Source of the DNA: Novosphingobium sp. ZN18A2
GTDB lineage: Bacteria > Pseudomonadota > Alphaproteobacteria > Sphingomonadales > Sphingomonadaceae
Assembly (NCBI RefSeq): GCF_036784765.1
Contig: NZ_CP136651.1
Span: 248,001 to 312,000 of the forward strand
Direction: 5' to 3'
DNA length: 64,000 nt
The position numbers and the translations under genes are program-made. Positions 17,580 to 26,990 of the stretch are shown piece after piece (the first letter of the stretch is position 1; every line of letters starts with the position of its first letter). The notes below the pieces were generated by a model. It ran no database searches, had not been told where the DNA came from, and saw only the letters and a list, made by a program, of their open reading frames with translations.

Positions 17580-19093
17580 CGCTGCGCGAAGCCGGGGCCA
17601 CGCGCGATGTCGAAGGCAACGGTCATGCGCTCACCGCCCGTGATCGGCTTGGTGCCGTGCCACATGGTCGACGGGAAAAGTGCGAGACGGCCCACCTCGG
17701 GCCGCACCGCGCGGAACGCCGGCGGGCAGCCCGGAAACTCCGGCTGGTCGCCCATCGTCAGCCAGCCCGCTTCGGGCTTTTCGGCATCCATGTTTTCGGG
17801 AAGAGCCACATAGAAGGCAGAACTGAACCAGCCTTCGGGATGCATGTGGACCGCGTGGTGCCCCTCCCCCGTCAGGCGCACGGACCATGATCCGGCGAAG
17901 CGGATCTCTTTCGGTTTTACGCCCAGTGTCGGGTGTTTCGCGCCCATCGGTGGCAGCTGGGCCGCGTGGCGCTCCACCGCTTTGACAATCGCCTGACGCA
18001 AGCGCTGCACTTCGGGCTCTATCCGCGCGAACAGGCGGCCGTTGGTCTGCGTGCCTCCACGCAGCGACTGTTCCAGCGGCTGGTGCGTGGTCTGGTGCAG
18101 CCGCCGCAGGAATGCGGCCAGCTCGTCCAGCGAGCCGATGTCAGCTGTTATATCGTAAACGCCGGTAAGGCGCGGATCGCCTTCAAGCCATTGCCATCGC
18201 GGATCGTCCGTCATCCGCCATGCCGTGGCGATATAGGGCCAGAAATGCTGCGCCCCGTCTTCCGCGGTCCACACCAGTGCCACGGCGGCGGCATCCTGTG
18301 GGCGGCCGGCCTTCAGCAAATGCCGGGTAAAGCGCAGGGCGATGCCCGCGTGGGCAACGCGCCCCATGCCAAGGAAAATGCGTTCCGCCTCGGCAAACCG
18401 GCCCAACTCGTCAAGACAGCCCGCTTCGCTGGAATCGAAGAAGATATCCGCACCAGCCAAACGTCGCGCCTTTGCAATCTCCGCAAGCGCCACCTCGAAT
18501 TTCTTCGCGTGCATCAGGCCAAGAATCAGTTCGCGCCACAAGGGCACATCGTCACCGCGGCTTTCGGCGGCGGCACGGACGCTTCGCCATGACGCGTCCC
18601 CCTGTCCGCCTTGCCAGCGCAAGCGGACCAGAGCGGCATGACCATCGGCCCAGCCCGGGTCGACGACCAGCGCGTCTTCAAGCAGGCGATCCGCTTGCTG
18701 TGCCTCCCCCGCTTCAAGCAGGGCGGCAACGTAGCCGAGCAGCGCCTGCTTGTCTTGTGGCGCCAGCGCAAGAGCGCGCTCGAACCGTTCGGCCGCGGGA
18801 AGCCCGGCGTCGAGCCTCACCTGCGCCGCAGCATAGGCGATGCGCGGATTGTCCGGCGCAAGCCGGGCGGCCTTGTCGAAATGGTGCAGGGCCTGCGCGT
18901 TTTCATCAAGCGCGCGGTACAACACGCCCAGCATCTGGTGCAGGCGTGGCTCATCGGGGTGGCGGGCGATCATATCGCGCACCGGCGCAATGGCATCGCG
19001 TTCATCCCAGGTTTTCTGCGAGTCTATTGCCATGCGAAGAACCTGGTCCACCGAAAGGGACGACGTGTCTTTGGCGGTGGGGCTTTCGGTCAT
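17576..19093 (-). CDS. TPR protein with C-terminal 2OG-Fe(II) oxygenase domain
   Basis: The 505-residue protein has TPR repeats over about the first 300 residues and a putative 2-oxoglutarate/Fe(II) dioxygenase domain (2OG-FeII_Oxy_5 type) at about 400-505. Visible features are HMHPEGWFSSAFYVALP (first iron-ligand region), a LALFPSTMWHGT segment with the distal His, and ERMTVAFD with the Arg expected to bind 2-oxoglutarate. It probably hydroxylates a peptide or protein side chain in the cytoplasm. The start MTESPTAK is chosen over an upstream in-frame ATG whose extra 29 residues look non-coding. Both the domain plan and the convergent stop overlap tie it to the TPR-sulfotransferase. Confidence 0.85.
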   Translation of the reverse strand: MTESPTAKDTSSLSVDQVLRMAIDSQKTWDERDAIAPVRDMIARHPDEPRLHQMLGVLYRALDENAQALHHFDKAARLAPDNPRIAYAAAQVRLDAGLPAAERFERALALAPQDKQALLGYVAALLEAGEAQQADRLLEDALVVDPGWADGHAALVRLRWQGGQGDASWRSVRAAAESRGDDVPLWRELILGLMHAKKFEVALAEIAKARRLAGADIFFDSSEAGCLDELGRFAEAERIFLGMGRVAHAGIALRFTRHLLKAGRPQDAAAVALVWTAEDGAQHFWPYIATAWRMTDDPRWQWLEGDPRLTGVYDITADIGSLDELAAFLRRLHQTTHQPLEQSLRGGTQTNGRLFARIEPEVQRLRQAIVKAVERHAAQLPPMGAKHPTLGVKPKEIRFAGSWSVRLTGEGHHAVHMHPEGWFSSAFYVALPENMDAEKPEAGWLTMGDQPEFPGCPPAFRAVRPEVGRLALFPSTMWHGTKPITGGERMTVAFDIARGPGFAQR

Positions 19094-19182
19094 GGCACCT
19101 TCAACTGTTGTTATCGGGCAAGCATTCGCAGGCGTAAATCGTGGGCAACGCGCCCTGTTTCCTATCGTTTCGGCAGGCAAAG

Positions 19183-19215
19183 AAAAAGGCGGCGAACCCG
19201 GTAAGGTCCGCCGCC
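19183..19215 (-). terminator. Rho-independent terminator after the TonB receptor gene
   Basis: On the minus strand GGCGGCG pairs perfectly with CGCCGCC around a 14-base loop, and the stem is followed by TTTTTC. It lies about 25 bases past the receptor stop codon and before the TPR-oxygenase gene. The two genes are therefore at most partly co-transcribed. Confidence 0.85.
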
Positions 19216-19240
19216 CAATTCAGTCTAACGTGTCTGGAAC

Positions 19241-22159
19241 TTAGTATTCCAGGGTCACGCCCGCGAAGATGTAACGACCCAGAGCGTCGTAAACCTGCGG
19301 GAAGGTGTTGCCGTTGCCAAAACCGGCACCGACGTGACCCGAAAGCGGCGGAGCCTTGTCGAACACGTTGTTCACGCCAAGGCGGAACGAATAGTGATCG
19401 CCAATGCGCGCGTTCAGCGTCATGTCGATGTAGTTCTGGGCAGCCAGGTGGTCGTTGCCATTGATGTAGTCCACCGGACCGAAATGCCGCCAGCGAACCG
19501 ACGCACCCAAACCGCTCGGCAGATCCCAGCTGACGCGCATCTGGTGGCGCCACTTGGGATTCGGCGTACCGCACGACGAGCCAAACAGGCCTTCGCAGCG
19601 GTAAGCGGCCGAAACACCCGGATCGATCTCGTACTTGTCGAGATAGGTCCCCTGGAACGTCACGTTCAGCTTGCCGAGGCTACCACCAAGCGGCTGCGTG
19701 TAGGCGGCGCTGACGTCAATGCCCGAAGTCTTCAGACCACCGATGTTCTGTGTGGTATCGATGACGTACCCGTTGGGCGACAGCCACAGCGAACCACCAG
19801 CGTCACGGTGAACCAGGCTACAGATGAACGTATCACCCGAGCTTGCACAAGCATCGAGGATCGTATCGGCGCCGATGCCCTGAATGGCCTGCTTCAGGTT
19901 GATGCTGAACCAGTCGACACTGGCCGAGAAGCGCGGCAGGAACGTCGGAGTGAGGACCACGCCGGCCGTCCACGTATCGGCGACTTCGGGCTGCAGCGTC
20001 TGGTTGCCGCCGATGTAGCCGTTGTACTGCTGCGCCGGGTTTTCCGGTATCGTGCCATACTGGGCAGCCGTGACACCCATGTAGGCACACTGTGCGGCCG
20101 TGTAGGTCGGCGTTGCACCCGCGCAACCATCGGTTTCACCATCAAGAGCTACACGGTTCGGAGCGAAGAGATCCTGCACGTTCGGCGCACGGACCGCGCG
20201 GTTGTAACCGCCACGGAACGCGATGTCAGCCGTCGGGGCGAAGGTGCCTTCGATCTTGTAGGTGTCAGTGTTGAAGCTGTTGCCCGCATTCGTATAGGTC
20301 GAATAACGGTAACCGGCGTTCAGCGACAGTTCCTTGATGAAGCTGTCCTGCACGATCGGCAGGCTGATTTCCGAGAAGAACTCGCTCACGTGGAACGAAC
20401 CCGCCACCGGCAGCGTGGGCGCGCCCTGGCCGGTAAGGTCACCGGTCTGGAAGGCCTGGTCACTGCGAAGCTCAAGGCTTTCCTTGCGGTATTCGAAGCC
20501 GACGTTGATTGCCACGCCATCGGTCGCCCACGGCGTGCGCACACCGTATTCGCCAAGCTGGCCGGTAAGCGAAGCGTTCGCCACCTGCTCGGTCGTGGTG
20601 CCACGCTGGAAGCCGGGGGTCGAAAGGTAGGCGGTTGCAGCCGGATCGACGTTGCCGAGGGTGAAGATGTTCCACGGCACGCAGTTCGGATCGGAACCGT
20701 CGAGCACCGAACGGCAGACTGCGTTGCCCGTAGCCGGATCAGTCACGACATCAAGAGCGCGGGCCACGCGGGTCGCCGAAAGGTCGTTCAGGTAGGTTTC
20801 GGCGTAATTCGTGCGACCGTACTGGTAGTACGCATCGTATGACCAAGCCATACCCAGGTCGCCCTGGACGCCCACGACACCGCGATACGAGGTGTGCTGC
20901 AGGTCATCCTGACGCGGACCGCCTTCAATATTACGACGCAGGACGTAAACGCCGGCAACGTCATACGAGGCACCGGTGGTCGGGTCGATGCGGGTACCGA
21001 TCACATTCGACGGAGCACAGATAATCGAGAGCTGCTGCGCCGACAGAAGCGGGTTGTCGCAGTTGAGCGTCGAAGTATTGCCGAAGTCGCCCGATGGCGC
21101 GATCTGCGCAACGGTGCGGTCGTCCATGAACATGAATTCCATGTACGGCTTCACAGCGTCGCTGATGTCGTAGTGGGCGAAGAAACCCGCCGTATAGCGT
21201 TCGTCAGGACGCTGGTAATAGTTCAGCGGGTTGTAGTTGTAGATGTTAAATCCGGGCACGAACGTCTGCGAGCCATCGGGGTTCGGCTGGTAGCTGTCGA
21301 AGCTGCCATCGCCCGAAAGCAGGAAGCGACCGGTTGGCGAGGTGGACGAACCACTGCACGAGAAACCAGTGATCCCCGAGCCAGCGAGGGCGCAGTTCGA
21401 ATAGTCGCGGCTTCCCTGCAGGACCGGGTCGATCTTGCGGTAACCGAAATAGGCGGTGATGTGGCCGCGGCCATCATCGAAACCGGTGCCCATGACCGCT
21501 GTCGCATCAACCGCTCCGCCATTGGTCGACGACCCGCTGGGAGTGGTGTAGCCCGCTGCCGTGTTTGCATCGAGGATGTTGGATCCGGCACTGTTGTTGT
21601 GTTGGTAGAACGAATACTGACCGTCGAGCTTGAAGCCTTCGAAATCGGTATCCATCACGAAGTTCACAACGCCCGCGACGGCGTCCGAACCGTAGACCGA
21701 CGAAGCACCGCCGGTCAGCACGTCAACGCGCTTGATCAGCGCGCCCGGGATGGCGTTGATGTCGGCAGCCGAGGAATTCGGATCACCCGGCATGAGGCGG
21801 CGGCCATTGACGAGCACAAGGGTGCGCTCCGAACCGATACCGCGCAGGTTCAGAGTTGCCGTGCCCGACGAACCGTTCGAAATGTTGCCGCCCTGGCCGG
21901 CAAAGACCTGCGGCAGCGAGTTGATGAGATCCTCGACGCGGGTCGTACCCGTGTCCTGGATTTCCTGCGCGCTGACGACGGTAACCGGCGTAGCAGATTC
22001 GAGATTCGGCTGCTTGAGGCGCGAACCGGTAACGACGATGGGCGCATTGGCTGCGCCCGCGTCAGCCGGTGCGTCCTGCGCGAACGCAGGTGCCGCAACC
22101 AGCGCAAGACCGATCGCCACAGGTGCGGCGCCAGCCTTCAGCTTCGAGAAATTCTTCAT
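19241..22159 (-). CDS. TonB-dependent outer-membrane receptor
   Basis: The 972-residue protein has a signal peptide (cut near AFAQ), then a plug domain (IVVTGSRLKQPN is the TonB-box-like start; VEDLINSLPQVFAGQGG and RTLVLVNGRRLMPGDP are plug hallmarks) and a C-terminal 22-strand barrel ending in the aromatic VTLEY. It resembles the large sphingomonad/caulobacter receptors without an N-terminal signalling (STN) domain. Substrate cannot be read; the neighbours with TPR-sulfotransferase and oxygenase domains suggest a modified peptide or polymer. The open frame extends about 220 codons upstream, but the signal peptide fixes the start at MKNFSKLK. Confidence 0.93.
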   Translation of the reverse strand: MKNFSKLKAGAAPVAIGLALVAAPAFAQDAPADAGAANAPIVVTGSRLKQPNLESATPVTVVSAQEIQDTGTTRVEDLINSLPQVFAGQGGNISNGSSGTATLNLRGIGSERTLVLVNGRRLMPGDPNSSAADINAIPGALIKRVDVLTGGASSVYGSDAVAGVVNFVMDTDFEGFKLDGQYSFYQHNNSAGSNILDANTAAGYTTPSGSSTNGGAVDATAVMGTGFDDGRGHITAYFGYRKIDPVLQGSRDYSNCALAGSGITGFSCSGSSTSPTGRFLLSGDGSFDSYQPNPDGSQTFVPGFNIYNYNPLNYYQRPDERYTAGFFAHYDISDAVKPYMEFMFMDDRTVAQIAPSGDFGNTSTLNCDNPLLSAQQLSIICAPSNVIGTRIDPTTGASYDVAGVYVLRRNIEGGPRQDDLQHTSYRGVVGVQGDLGMAWSYDAYYQYGRTNYAETYLNDLSATRVARALDVVTDPATGNAVCRSVLDGSDPNCVPWNIFTLGNVDPAATAYLSTPGFQRGTTTEQVANASLTGQLGEYGVRTPWATDGVAINVGFEYRKESLELRSDQAFQTGDLTGQGAPTLPVAGSFHVSEFFSEISLPIVQDSFIKELSLNAGYRYSTYTNAGNSFNTDTYKIEGTFAPTADIAFRGGYNRAVRAPNVQDLFAPNRVALDGETDGCAGATPTYTAAQCAYMGVTAAQYGTIPENPAQQYNGYIGGNQTLQPEVADTWTAGVVLTPTFLPRFSASVDWFSINLKQAIQGIGADTILDACASSGDTFICSLVHRDAGGSLWLSPNGYVIDTTQNIGGLKTSGIDVSAAYTQPLGGSLGKLNVTFQGTYLDKYEIDPGVSAAYRCEGLFGSSCGTPNPKWRHQMRVSWDLPSGLGASVRWRHFGPVDYINGNDHLAAQNYIDMTLNARIGDHYSFRLGVNNVFDKAPPLSGHVGAGFGNGNTFPQVYDALGRYIFAGVTLEY

Positions 22160-22447
22160 GTGTTTCCAGCCCCTAATTAGGATCGGCAGGACATTGTCTG
22201 CCGGACACAAGGCCGGGCCGACCGCGTGCGCAATGCACGGTTTCCGGAGGCCCGGATTGGGCGTGGGTGCCGAAACGGTCCCCGCGTGTAAAGGCGCGAG
22301 GCGGCGCCCTGCGGCGCTTTTGTTCCTTATGTAACCATTTTGCCACACTGGACGTTCATGGGGCTTTCCCCCTTGCGAACGCACGCGCACGGCCCCAACC
22401 TGACGACGCAACCAACAGGCGGCGATCCGCCAGGAGAATGTGATCCG

Positions 22448-22999
22448 ATGAAGCGAATCGTGCCGGTCATGCTGCTTGTCCCCGTCACCGCCATGGCCAC
22501 AAGCGCACTGGCGAAGGATGTCGATCCCGCCAATCTCGACAAGCCGCAGATATACAAGGACGTGGTGGAATGCCGGGCCATCGCCGATGCGGGCGCCCGG
22601 CTTGCGTGTTACGACCGCACCGTTGCCGCGCTGCAGCAGGCGACCGACAAGCGCGATGTAGTGATCGCCGACAAGGCGGACGTGCGCGAAGCGCGCAAGG
22701 GGCTTTTCGGGTTCCATCTGCCCACGCTCAAGATCTTCGGTGGCGGGAAGAGCGACGGCAAGGACGAGGAAGACGAGATCAAGCAGATCGAATCGACCCT
22801 GAAGTCCGCAAGACACGGCCGCTATGGCGCGTGGACCTTTGTGTTGCAGGACGGTGCCGTCTGGCAGCAGACCGACACCAAGGGCTTTGCGGTCGATCCG
22901 CGCGCGGGCGCGAAGATCGAGATCAAGCGCGGTGCGTTCGGAAGCTATATGGCAAGCATCAACGGCCAGCCCGCCGTAAAGGTCAAGCGGATCGAATAA
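22448..22999 (+). CDS. Secreted conserved protein with C-x11-C motif, unknown function
   Basis: This 183-residue protein has a signal peptide (about 1-22, after ALA). The mature N-terminus carries VECRAIADAGARLACYDR, with Cys42 and Cys54 likely to pair. This motif occurs in a broad family of proteobacterial periplasmic proteins with no assigned role. A KSDGKDEEDE acidic linker separates it from a C-terminal beta-rich region (about 115-183) resembling a small barrel. It is divergent from the TonB receptor over a 288-bp gap and converges with the M23 peptidase 13 bp away. Confidence 0.8.
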   Translation: MKRIVPVMLLVPVTAMATSALAKDVDPANLDKPQIYKDVVECRAIADAGARLACYDRTVAALQQATDKRDVVIADKADVREARKGLFGFHLPTLKIFGGGKSDGKDEEDEIKQIESTLKSARHGRYGAWTFVLQDGAVWQQTDTKGFAVDPRAGAKIEIKRGAFGSYMASINGQPAVKVKRIE

Positions 23000-23012
23000 G
23001 CGCGGCGCGCGC

Positions 23013-23942
23013 CTATGGCATCGGCCCTGCCAGCAGCAGCGGGTCCAGACGGGCGTCCTTCCACTTGACGCTCCAGTGAAGGTGCGGGCCGGTGGCGCGG
23101 CCGGTCATGCCGATGCGCGCGATCATCTGGCCCTGCTTCACGTGGTCGCCCACTTTCACATCCAGTTCCGAACAGTGCAGGAACGCGCTGTTCAGCCCCA
23201 TGCCGTGATCGATCATCAGCAGGTGCCCTTCCAGCGTGAAGGGGTCGGTCGCGGCCAGAACCACCGTGCCGTCCGCCGGCGCCACGATGGGCGTGCCGCT
23301 GTGGCCCGTGGCGATATCTATGCCCGAATGATAGCTGCCGGCCACGCCCTGGTATATCCGCTGCGAGCCGAACTTGCCGGAAATCCGCCCCGTTACCGGC
23401 CAGATGAATTTTTGCCGCCATCCGTCCGCTCCGGTGCGCATGGCCCGCGCCGCGTGGATTTGCGAAAGTTCGCCCTTGCGGATGCGCAGGAAGGCGGCGC
23501 TGGGCATCTTGCGCGGCTTCATCGGGATGTTGAGCCGTTCGATGTCCCACTCGCGCGGGGCGATAGCCAGGTCGCGGTGGACGATCCCGCCGCCTGACAG
23601 ATGCGCGACAAGGCTGGCCGCGCTTCCCGCGTTGCGATCGAAGGCGATGAAGAAGCTGCCGTCGGGCGCGACCGAAACCGGCTTTCCGTCCAGATCGAGC
23701 GAAACGGTGCCGGCGGGCGCCGTGCCGCGCGCCCAGCCACCCTGCTCAAGCGCGCCGGTAAGCTCTATAGCGGCCGGCCGGTGCATTTCCGGAATGGCCG
23801 ACGAGGAAACGGCACCCGCTTGCGCCGCCGGACTGGTTGGCGCGGCCGTGCTGGTGGACGCCGCCGCGCAACCCGTTCCCGCACCTGCCAGCAACATTGC
23901 GGCGCCGGCCAGGCGCCAGGTGCTTTTCGGTCGGCGCTTCAC
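23013..23942 (-). CDS. M23 family metallopeptidase (LytM/peptidoglycan endopeptidase type)
   Basis: The 309-residue exported protein has an N-terminal signal sequence ending in a possible lipobox (GAGTGC), a Pro/Ala/Thr-rich linker, a beta-sandwich region, and a C-terminal LytM domain. The zinc site is HSGIDIA (HxxxD, about 213-217) and HLHW (about 290). LytM enzymes cut peptidoglycan cross-bridges or activate amidases. The start is GTG, overlapping the stop of the DUF2093 gene as GTGA, so the two are translationally coupled. Whether the protein is lipidated is uncertain. Confidence 0.93.
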   Translation of the reverse strand: MKRRPKSTWRLAGAAMLLAGAGTGCAAASTSTAAPTSPAAQAGAVSSSAIPEMHRPAAIELTGALEQGGWARGTAPAGTVSLDLDGKPVSVAPDGSFFIAFDRNAGSAASLVAHLSGGGIVHRDLAIAPREWDIERLNIPMKPRKMPSAAFLRIRKGELSQIHAARAMRTGADGWRQKFIWPVTGRISGKFGSQRIYQGVAGSYHSGIDIATGHSGTPIVAPADGTVVLAATDPFTLEGHLLMIDHGMGLNSAFLHCSELDVKVGDHVKQGQMIARIGMTGRATGPHLHWSVKWKDARLDPLLLAGPMP

Positions 23943-24142
23943 GCCCGGTCCAGCAGGCGGCGGCTCGCGATTTCGGGCGTGGCATAGGCTTCCTGGAGCT
24001 CGACACTCCAGTAGCGCAGCAGGTCAAGCGGGATGCTTTCGCCGGTAACCGCGCAGGTGACGTGATCGCCCGGCGAAATCTGGCGGAAACCGTTGGGAAG
24101 GTAGTGGAGGCGGGCGGTACGGCCCTTGGAAGACATCAACAT
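23939..24142 (-). CDS. DUF2093 domain-containing protein
   Basis: The protein is about 67 residues: LHYLPNGFRQISPGDHVTC, AVTGESIPLDLLRYWSVE and LQEAYATPE match the DUF2093 family of short alphaproteobacterial proteins, which commonly lies between xseA and neighbours. It has no known function. The ATG giving MLMSSKG is preferred because AGG sits nine bases upstream; a GTG two codons earlier is also open. It lies 27 bp after xseA and overlaps the M23 start by four bases, so the three genes look like one operon. Confidence 0.88.
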   Translation of the reverse strand: MLMSSKGRTARLHYLPNGFRQISPGDHVTCAVTGESIPLDLLRYWSVELQEAYATPEIASRRLLDRA

Positions 24143-24169
24143 GGCCACAAGCCTAACGGAGCCACGCGT

Positions 24170-25633
24170 TCAAAACAATTCCTGCTGGTCTCCGCCCTGT
24201 GCGGCGGGCCTTGCGCGCGGGGCGCTTCGCGGCGCCTTTCCGGGCGCGACGTCAAGCTTTCCGTCGTCGAACTCAAGCGTCAGCGAAGCAAGCGCCGCGG
24301 CATCTGCGCGATGGCGCACCACCGATCCGTCCGGCGCGGTGACCAGCACATAGCCGCGCTTCAATGGTGCGCGCGGATCAAGCTGGCGGCGCAACCGGTC
24401 AAGCGCGTCCACCTTCTGGCGGGCTGCCTCGATCCTTTGCAGGACGATTTCCGGGCGCAGCCGCGTGGCAGCCAAACGCTCGCGCTCTCGCCCGACGCGA
24501 TTGGAGAGCAGCGAAGGACGCAGCGCCCCCGCATCGCGATCCAGCGCCGCGCGGGCCAGTGCGGTGCGCTGAACCAGCCCGCGCCGCAAACGATCGCCCA
24601 GGTCGTCAAGCTTCTGGGCCTGCGCCTGCAACAGCGCCTCGGGCCGGGGCAGGCGCTGGCTGCGCGCTTCCAGCCGCTCGCGACGCAGCGAGAGCATCCG
24701 CACCATGCCGCGCCGCTGGCGGGCGTGCAGTTCGGAAAGAAGCGCCGCCAGTTCCCCGCGAACGGGAACCGCCAGTTCGGCGGCGGCGGTCGGCGTGGGC
24801 GCGCGCAAGTCTGCCGCATAGTCGGCAAGCGTGGTGTCCGTTTCATGCCCCACCGCGCTGATCACCGGGATCGTGCAATCGGCGATGGCACGGACGACAA
24901 CTTCCTCGTTGAAGCACCACAGGTCTTCGATCGACCCGCCGCCGCGCGCGACAATCACGATATCCGGGCGCGACACCGGCCCGCCTTCGGGCAGCGCCGA
25001 AAATCCGCGCACCGCCGCCGCAACCTGCTCTGCCGCGCCCTTGCCCTGCACCGCCACGGGCCAGACCACCACGTGACTGGGAAACCGGTCCGACAGGCGG
25101 TGCAGGATATCGCGGATCACCGCCCCCGTAGGCGACGTAACCACGCCGATCGTTTTCGGCAGGAAGGGCAGCGGCCGCTTGCGCGCTTCGTCGAACAGGC
25201 CTTCGGCGCCCAGCCGCGCCTTCAGCTTTTCCAGCAGGGCGAGCAGCGCGCCTTCGCCCGCGATTTCCATCCGTTCGATCACGATCTGGTAGTTCGACCG
25301 GCCGGGATAGGTCGTCATCTTGCCGCTGGCGATCACTTCCAGCCCGTCTTCGGGCAGGAACGAAAGCCGCCCCGTGCTGCCGCGCCACATCACCGCGTCA
25401 AGTCGCGCCTTGTCGTCCTTGAGGTTGCAATAGAGGTGGCCGGATGCCGCGCGTTTCACGCCCGAAAGCTCGCCGCGCACGCGAACGAAGCCGAACCGGT
25501 CCTCCACCGTGCGCTTCAGCATCTGCGAAATCTCGGACACGGAAAGCGCGCCGGCGTTGTCCCCCGGCGTTTCCCTCGCTAACAGCCCGCCAGTTTCATC
25601 GTCGTCGTCATCGGGCACGGAAGGGAAAGCCAT
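24170..25633 (-). CDS. xseA: Exodeoxyribonuclease VII large subunit
   Basis: XseA with several XseB subunits degrades single-stranded DNA in both directions. The 487-residue protein has an N-terminal OB fold ([29 protein letters not shown] area), the catalytic core with [14 protein letters not shown] and [11 protein letters not shown], the [13 protein letters not shown] motif, and a long coiled C-terminus. The start [12 protein letters not shown] is supported by an AGGA motif, and it overlaps the purD start codon on the other strand by two bases (a shared CATG). No xseB is in the window. Confidence 0.96.
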   Translation of the reverse strand: MAFPSVPDDDDDETGGLLARETPGDNAGALSVSEISQMLKRTVEDRFGFVRVRGELSGVKRAASGHLYCNLKDDKARLDAVMWRGSTGRLSFLPEDGLEVIASGKMTTYPGRSNYQIVIERMEIAGEGALLALLEKLKARLGAEGLFDEARKRPLPFLPKTIGVVTSPTGAVIRDILHRLSDRFPSHVVVWPVAVQGKGAAEQVAAAVRGFSALPEGGPVSRPDIVIVARGGGSIEDLWCFNEEVVVRAIADCTIPVISAVGHETDTTLADYAADLRAPTPTAAAELAVPVRGELAALLSELHARQRRGMVRMLSLRRERLEARSQRLPRPEALLQAQAQKLDDLGDRLRRGLVQRTALARAALDRDAGALRPSLLSNRVGRERERLAATRLRPEIVLQRIEAARQKVDALDRLRRQLDPRAPLKRGYVLVTAPDGSVVRHRADAAALASLTLEFDDGKLDVAPGKAPRSAPRARPAAQGGDQQELF

Positions 25634-26918
25634 GAATATCCTGTTGCTGGGTGGAGGCGGCCGCGAACATGCGCTGGCATGGAAACTGGCGCAATCGCCG
25701 CGTCTGGGCAAGCTCTACGCCGCGCCGGGCAACCCGGGAATCGCGCATCATGCCGATCTGGTTACGCTGGATGCCGCCGATCATGGCGCGGTCGTATCGT
25801 TCTGCGAAGCGCATGAAATCGGCCTGGTGGTGATCGGCCCGGAAGCGCCGCTGGTCGACGGACTGGCGGATTCGCTGCGCGACGCCGGCTTTTCGGTGTT
25901 CGGCCCGTCGAAGGCGGCGGCGCAGCTGGAAGGTTCGAAGGGCTTCACCAAGGAACTGTGCGACCGCGCGGGAATTCCGACCGCCGGTTACGTTCGCGCA
26001 AGGGACGAGGCCGAGGCGATGGCCGCGCTGGACCGTTTCGGTGCGCCAGTGGTGGTGAAGGCGGACGGGCTGGCGGCGGGCAAGGGCGTTGTCGTGGCGA
26101 TGACCATGGACGAGGCGCGCAATGCCGTAACCGATATCTTCGGGGGCCAGTTCGGCGCGGCGGGCGCGGAAGTGGTGGTCGAGGAATTTCTCGAGGGCGA
26201 GGAAGCGAGCTTCTTTGCCCTTACCGACGGCGCGACCATCGTTCCGCTTGCCAGCGCGCAGGACCACAAGCGCGTGGGCGAAGGCGATACCGGCCCCAAC
26301 ACCGGCGGCATGGGCGCCTACAGCCCGGCACGTGTGCTTACCCCCGCGCTGGAAGCCGAAGTGATCGAAAAGATCATCGCGCCCACCGTCAGGACAATGG
26401 CGGATGAGGGGATGCCCTATTCGGGCGTGCTTTACGCCGGGCTGATGTTGACGCGCAGCGGACCGAAACTGATCGAATACAACGCGCGCTTCGGCGATCC
26501 GGAATGCCAGGTGCTGATGATGCGGCTGGAAAGCGACCTGGTAGAGCTGCTGCGCGCCTGCGCGGATTCCGCCCTGTCCGCGCTTCCCGTGCCGCGCTTC
26601 CGTTCCGAAACCGCGCTGACCGTGGTGATGGCGGCACAAGGCTATCCCGGTACGCCGAAGAAGGGCGGACTGATCGAAGGCGTCGATGCCGCCGAAGCGA
26701 CCGGCGCCAAGGTGTTCCACGCCGGAACCGCGCTGAAAGACGGCGCGCTCGTGGCGAACGGTGGCCGCGTGCTGAACGTGACCGCGCTCGGCGCGTCGGT
26801 TCGCGTGGCGCAAGCCACCGCCTATGCGGCCGTGGACAGGATCGACGCGCCGGACCTGTTCTGCCGCCGCGACATCGGCCAAAAGGAAATTGCGCGGGAA
26901 ATGGCGCGCGAGGGGTAA
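25632..26918 (+). CDS. purD: Phosphoribosylamine-glycine ligase
   Basis: PurD joins glycine to 5-phosphoribosylamine with ATP, the second step of purine synthesis. The 428-residue ATP-grasp protein begins [19 protein letters not shown] (canonical) and has [38 protein letters not shown] and [25 protein letters not shown] motifs, all conserved in GARS. GGAAGGGAAAG precedes the ATG. Because the start lies inside the first codon of xseA on the other strand, its promoter must fall inside the xseA coding region. Confidence 0.98.
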   Translation: MNILLLGGGGREHALAWKLAQSPRLGKLYAAPGNPGIAHHADLVTLDAADHGAVVSFCEAHEIGLVVIGPEAPLVDGLADSLRDAGFSVFGPSKAAAQLEGSKGFTKELCDRAGIPTAGYVRARDEAEAMAALDRFGAPVVVKADGLAAGKGVVVAMTMDEARNAVTDIFGGQFGAAGAEVVVEEFLEGEEASFFALTDGATIVPLASAQDHKRVGEGDTGPNTGGMGAYSPARVLTPALEAEVIEKIIAPTVRTMADEGMPYSGVLYAGLMLTRSGPKLIEYNARFGDPECQVLMMRLESDLVELLRACADSALSALPVPRFRSETALTVVMAAQGYPGTPKKGGLIEGVDAAEATGAKVFHAGTALKDGALVANGGRVLNVTALGASVRVAQATAYAAVDRIDAPDLFCRRDIGQKEIAREMAREG

Positions 26919-26990
26919 TACCGGCCCCTATGATTGCACGGCATTTGCGTTAGGATCGTCAGCGGGAGCCGGGGGCACGGAGCAATCGCG

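Noticed and set aside
15787..22159. Lasso-peptide or other classical RiPP cluster around the TonB receptor
   Set aside because: No B1/B2/C maturation proteins, radical-SAM, YcaO or LanM-type enzyme is present, and no precursor with a recognisable leader-core plan. Only the TPR-sulfotransferase and TPR-oxygenase are seen.
22160..22816. N-terminal extension of the TonB receptor frame by about 220 codons
   Set aside because: It would bury the signal peptide MKNFSKLKAG and crosses the divergent secreted-protein gene.
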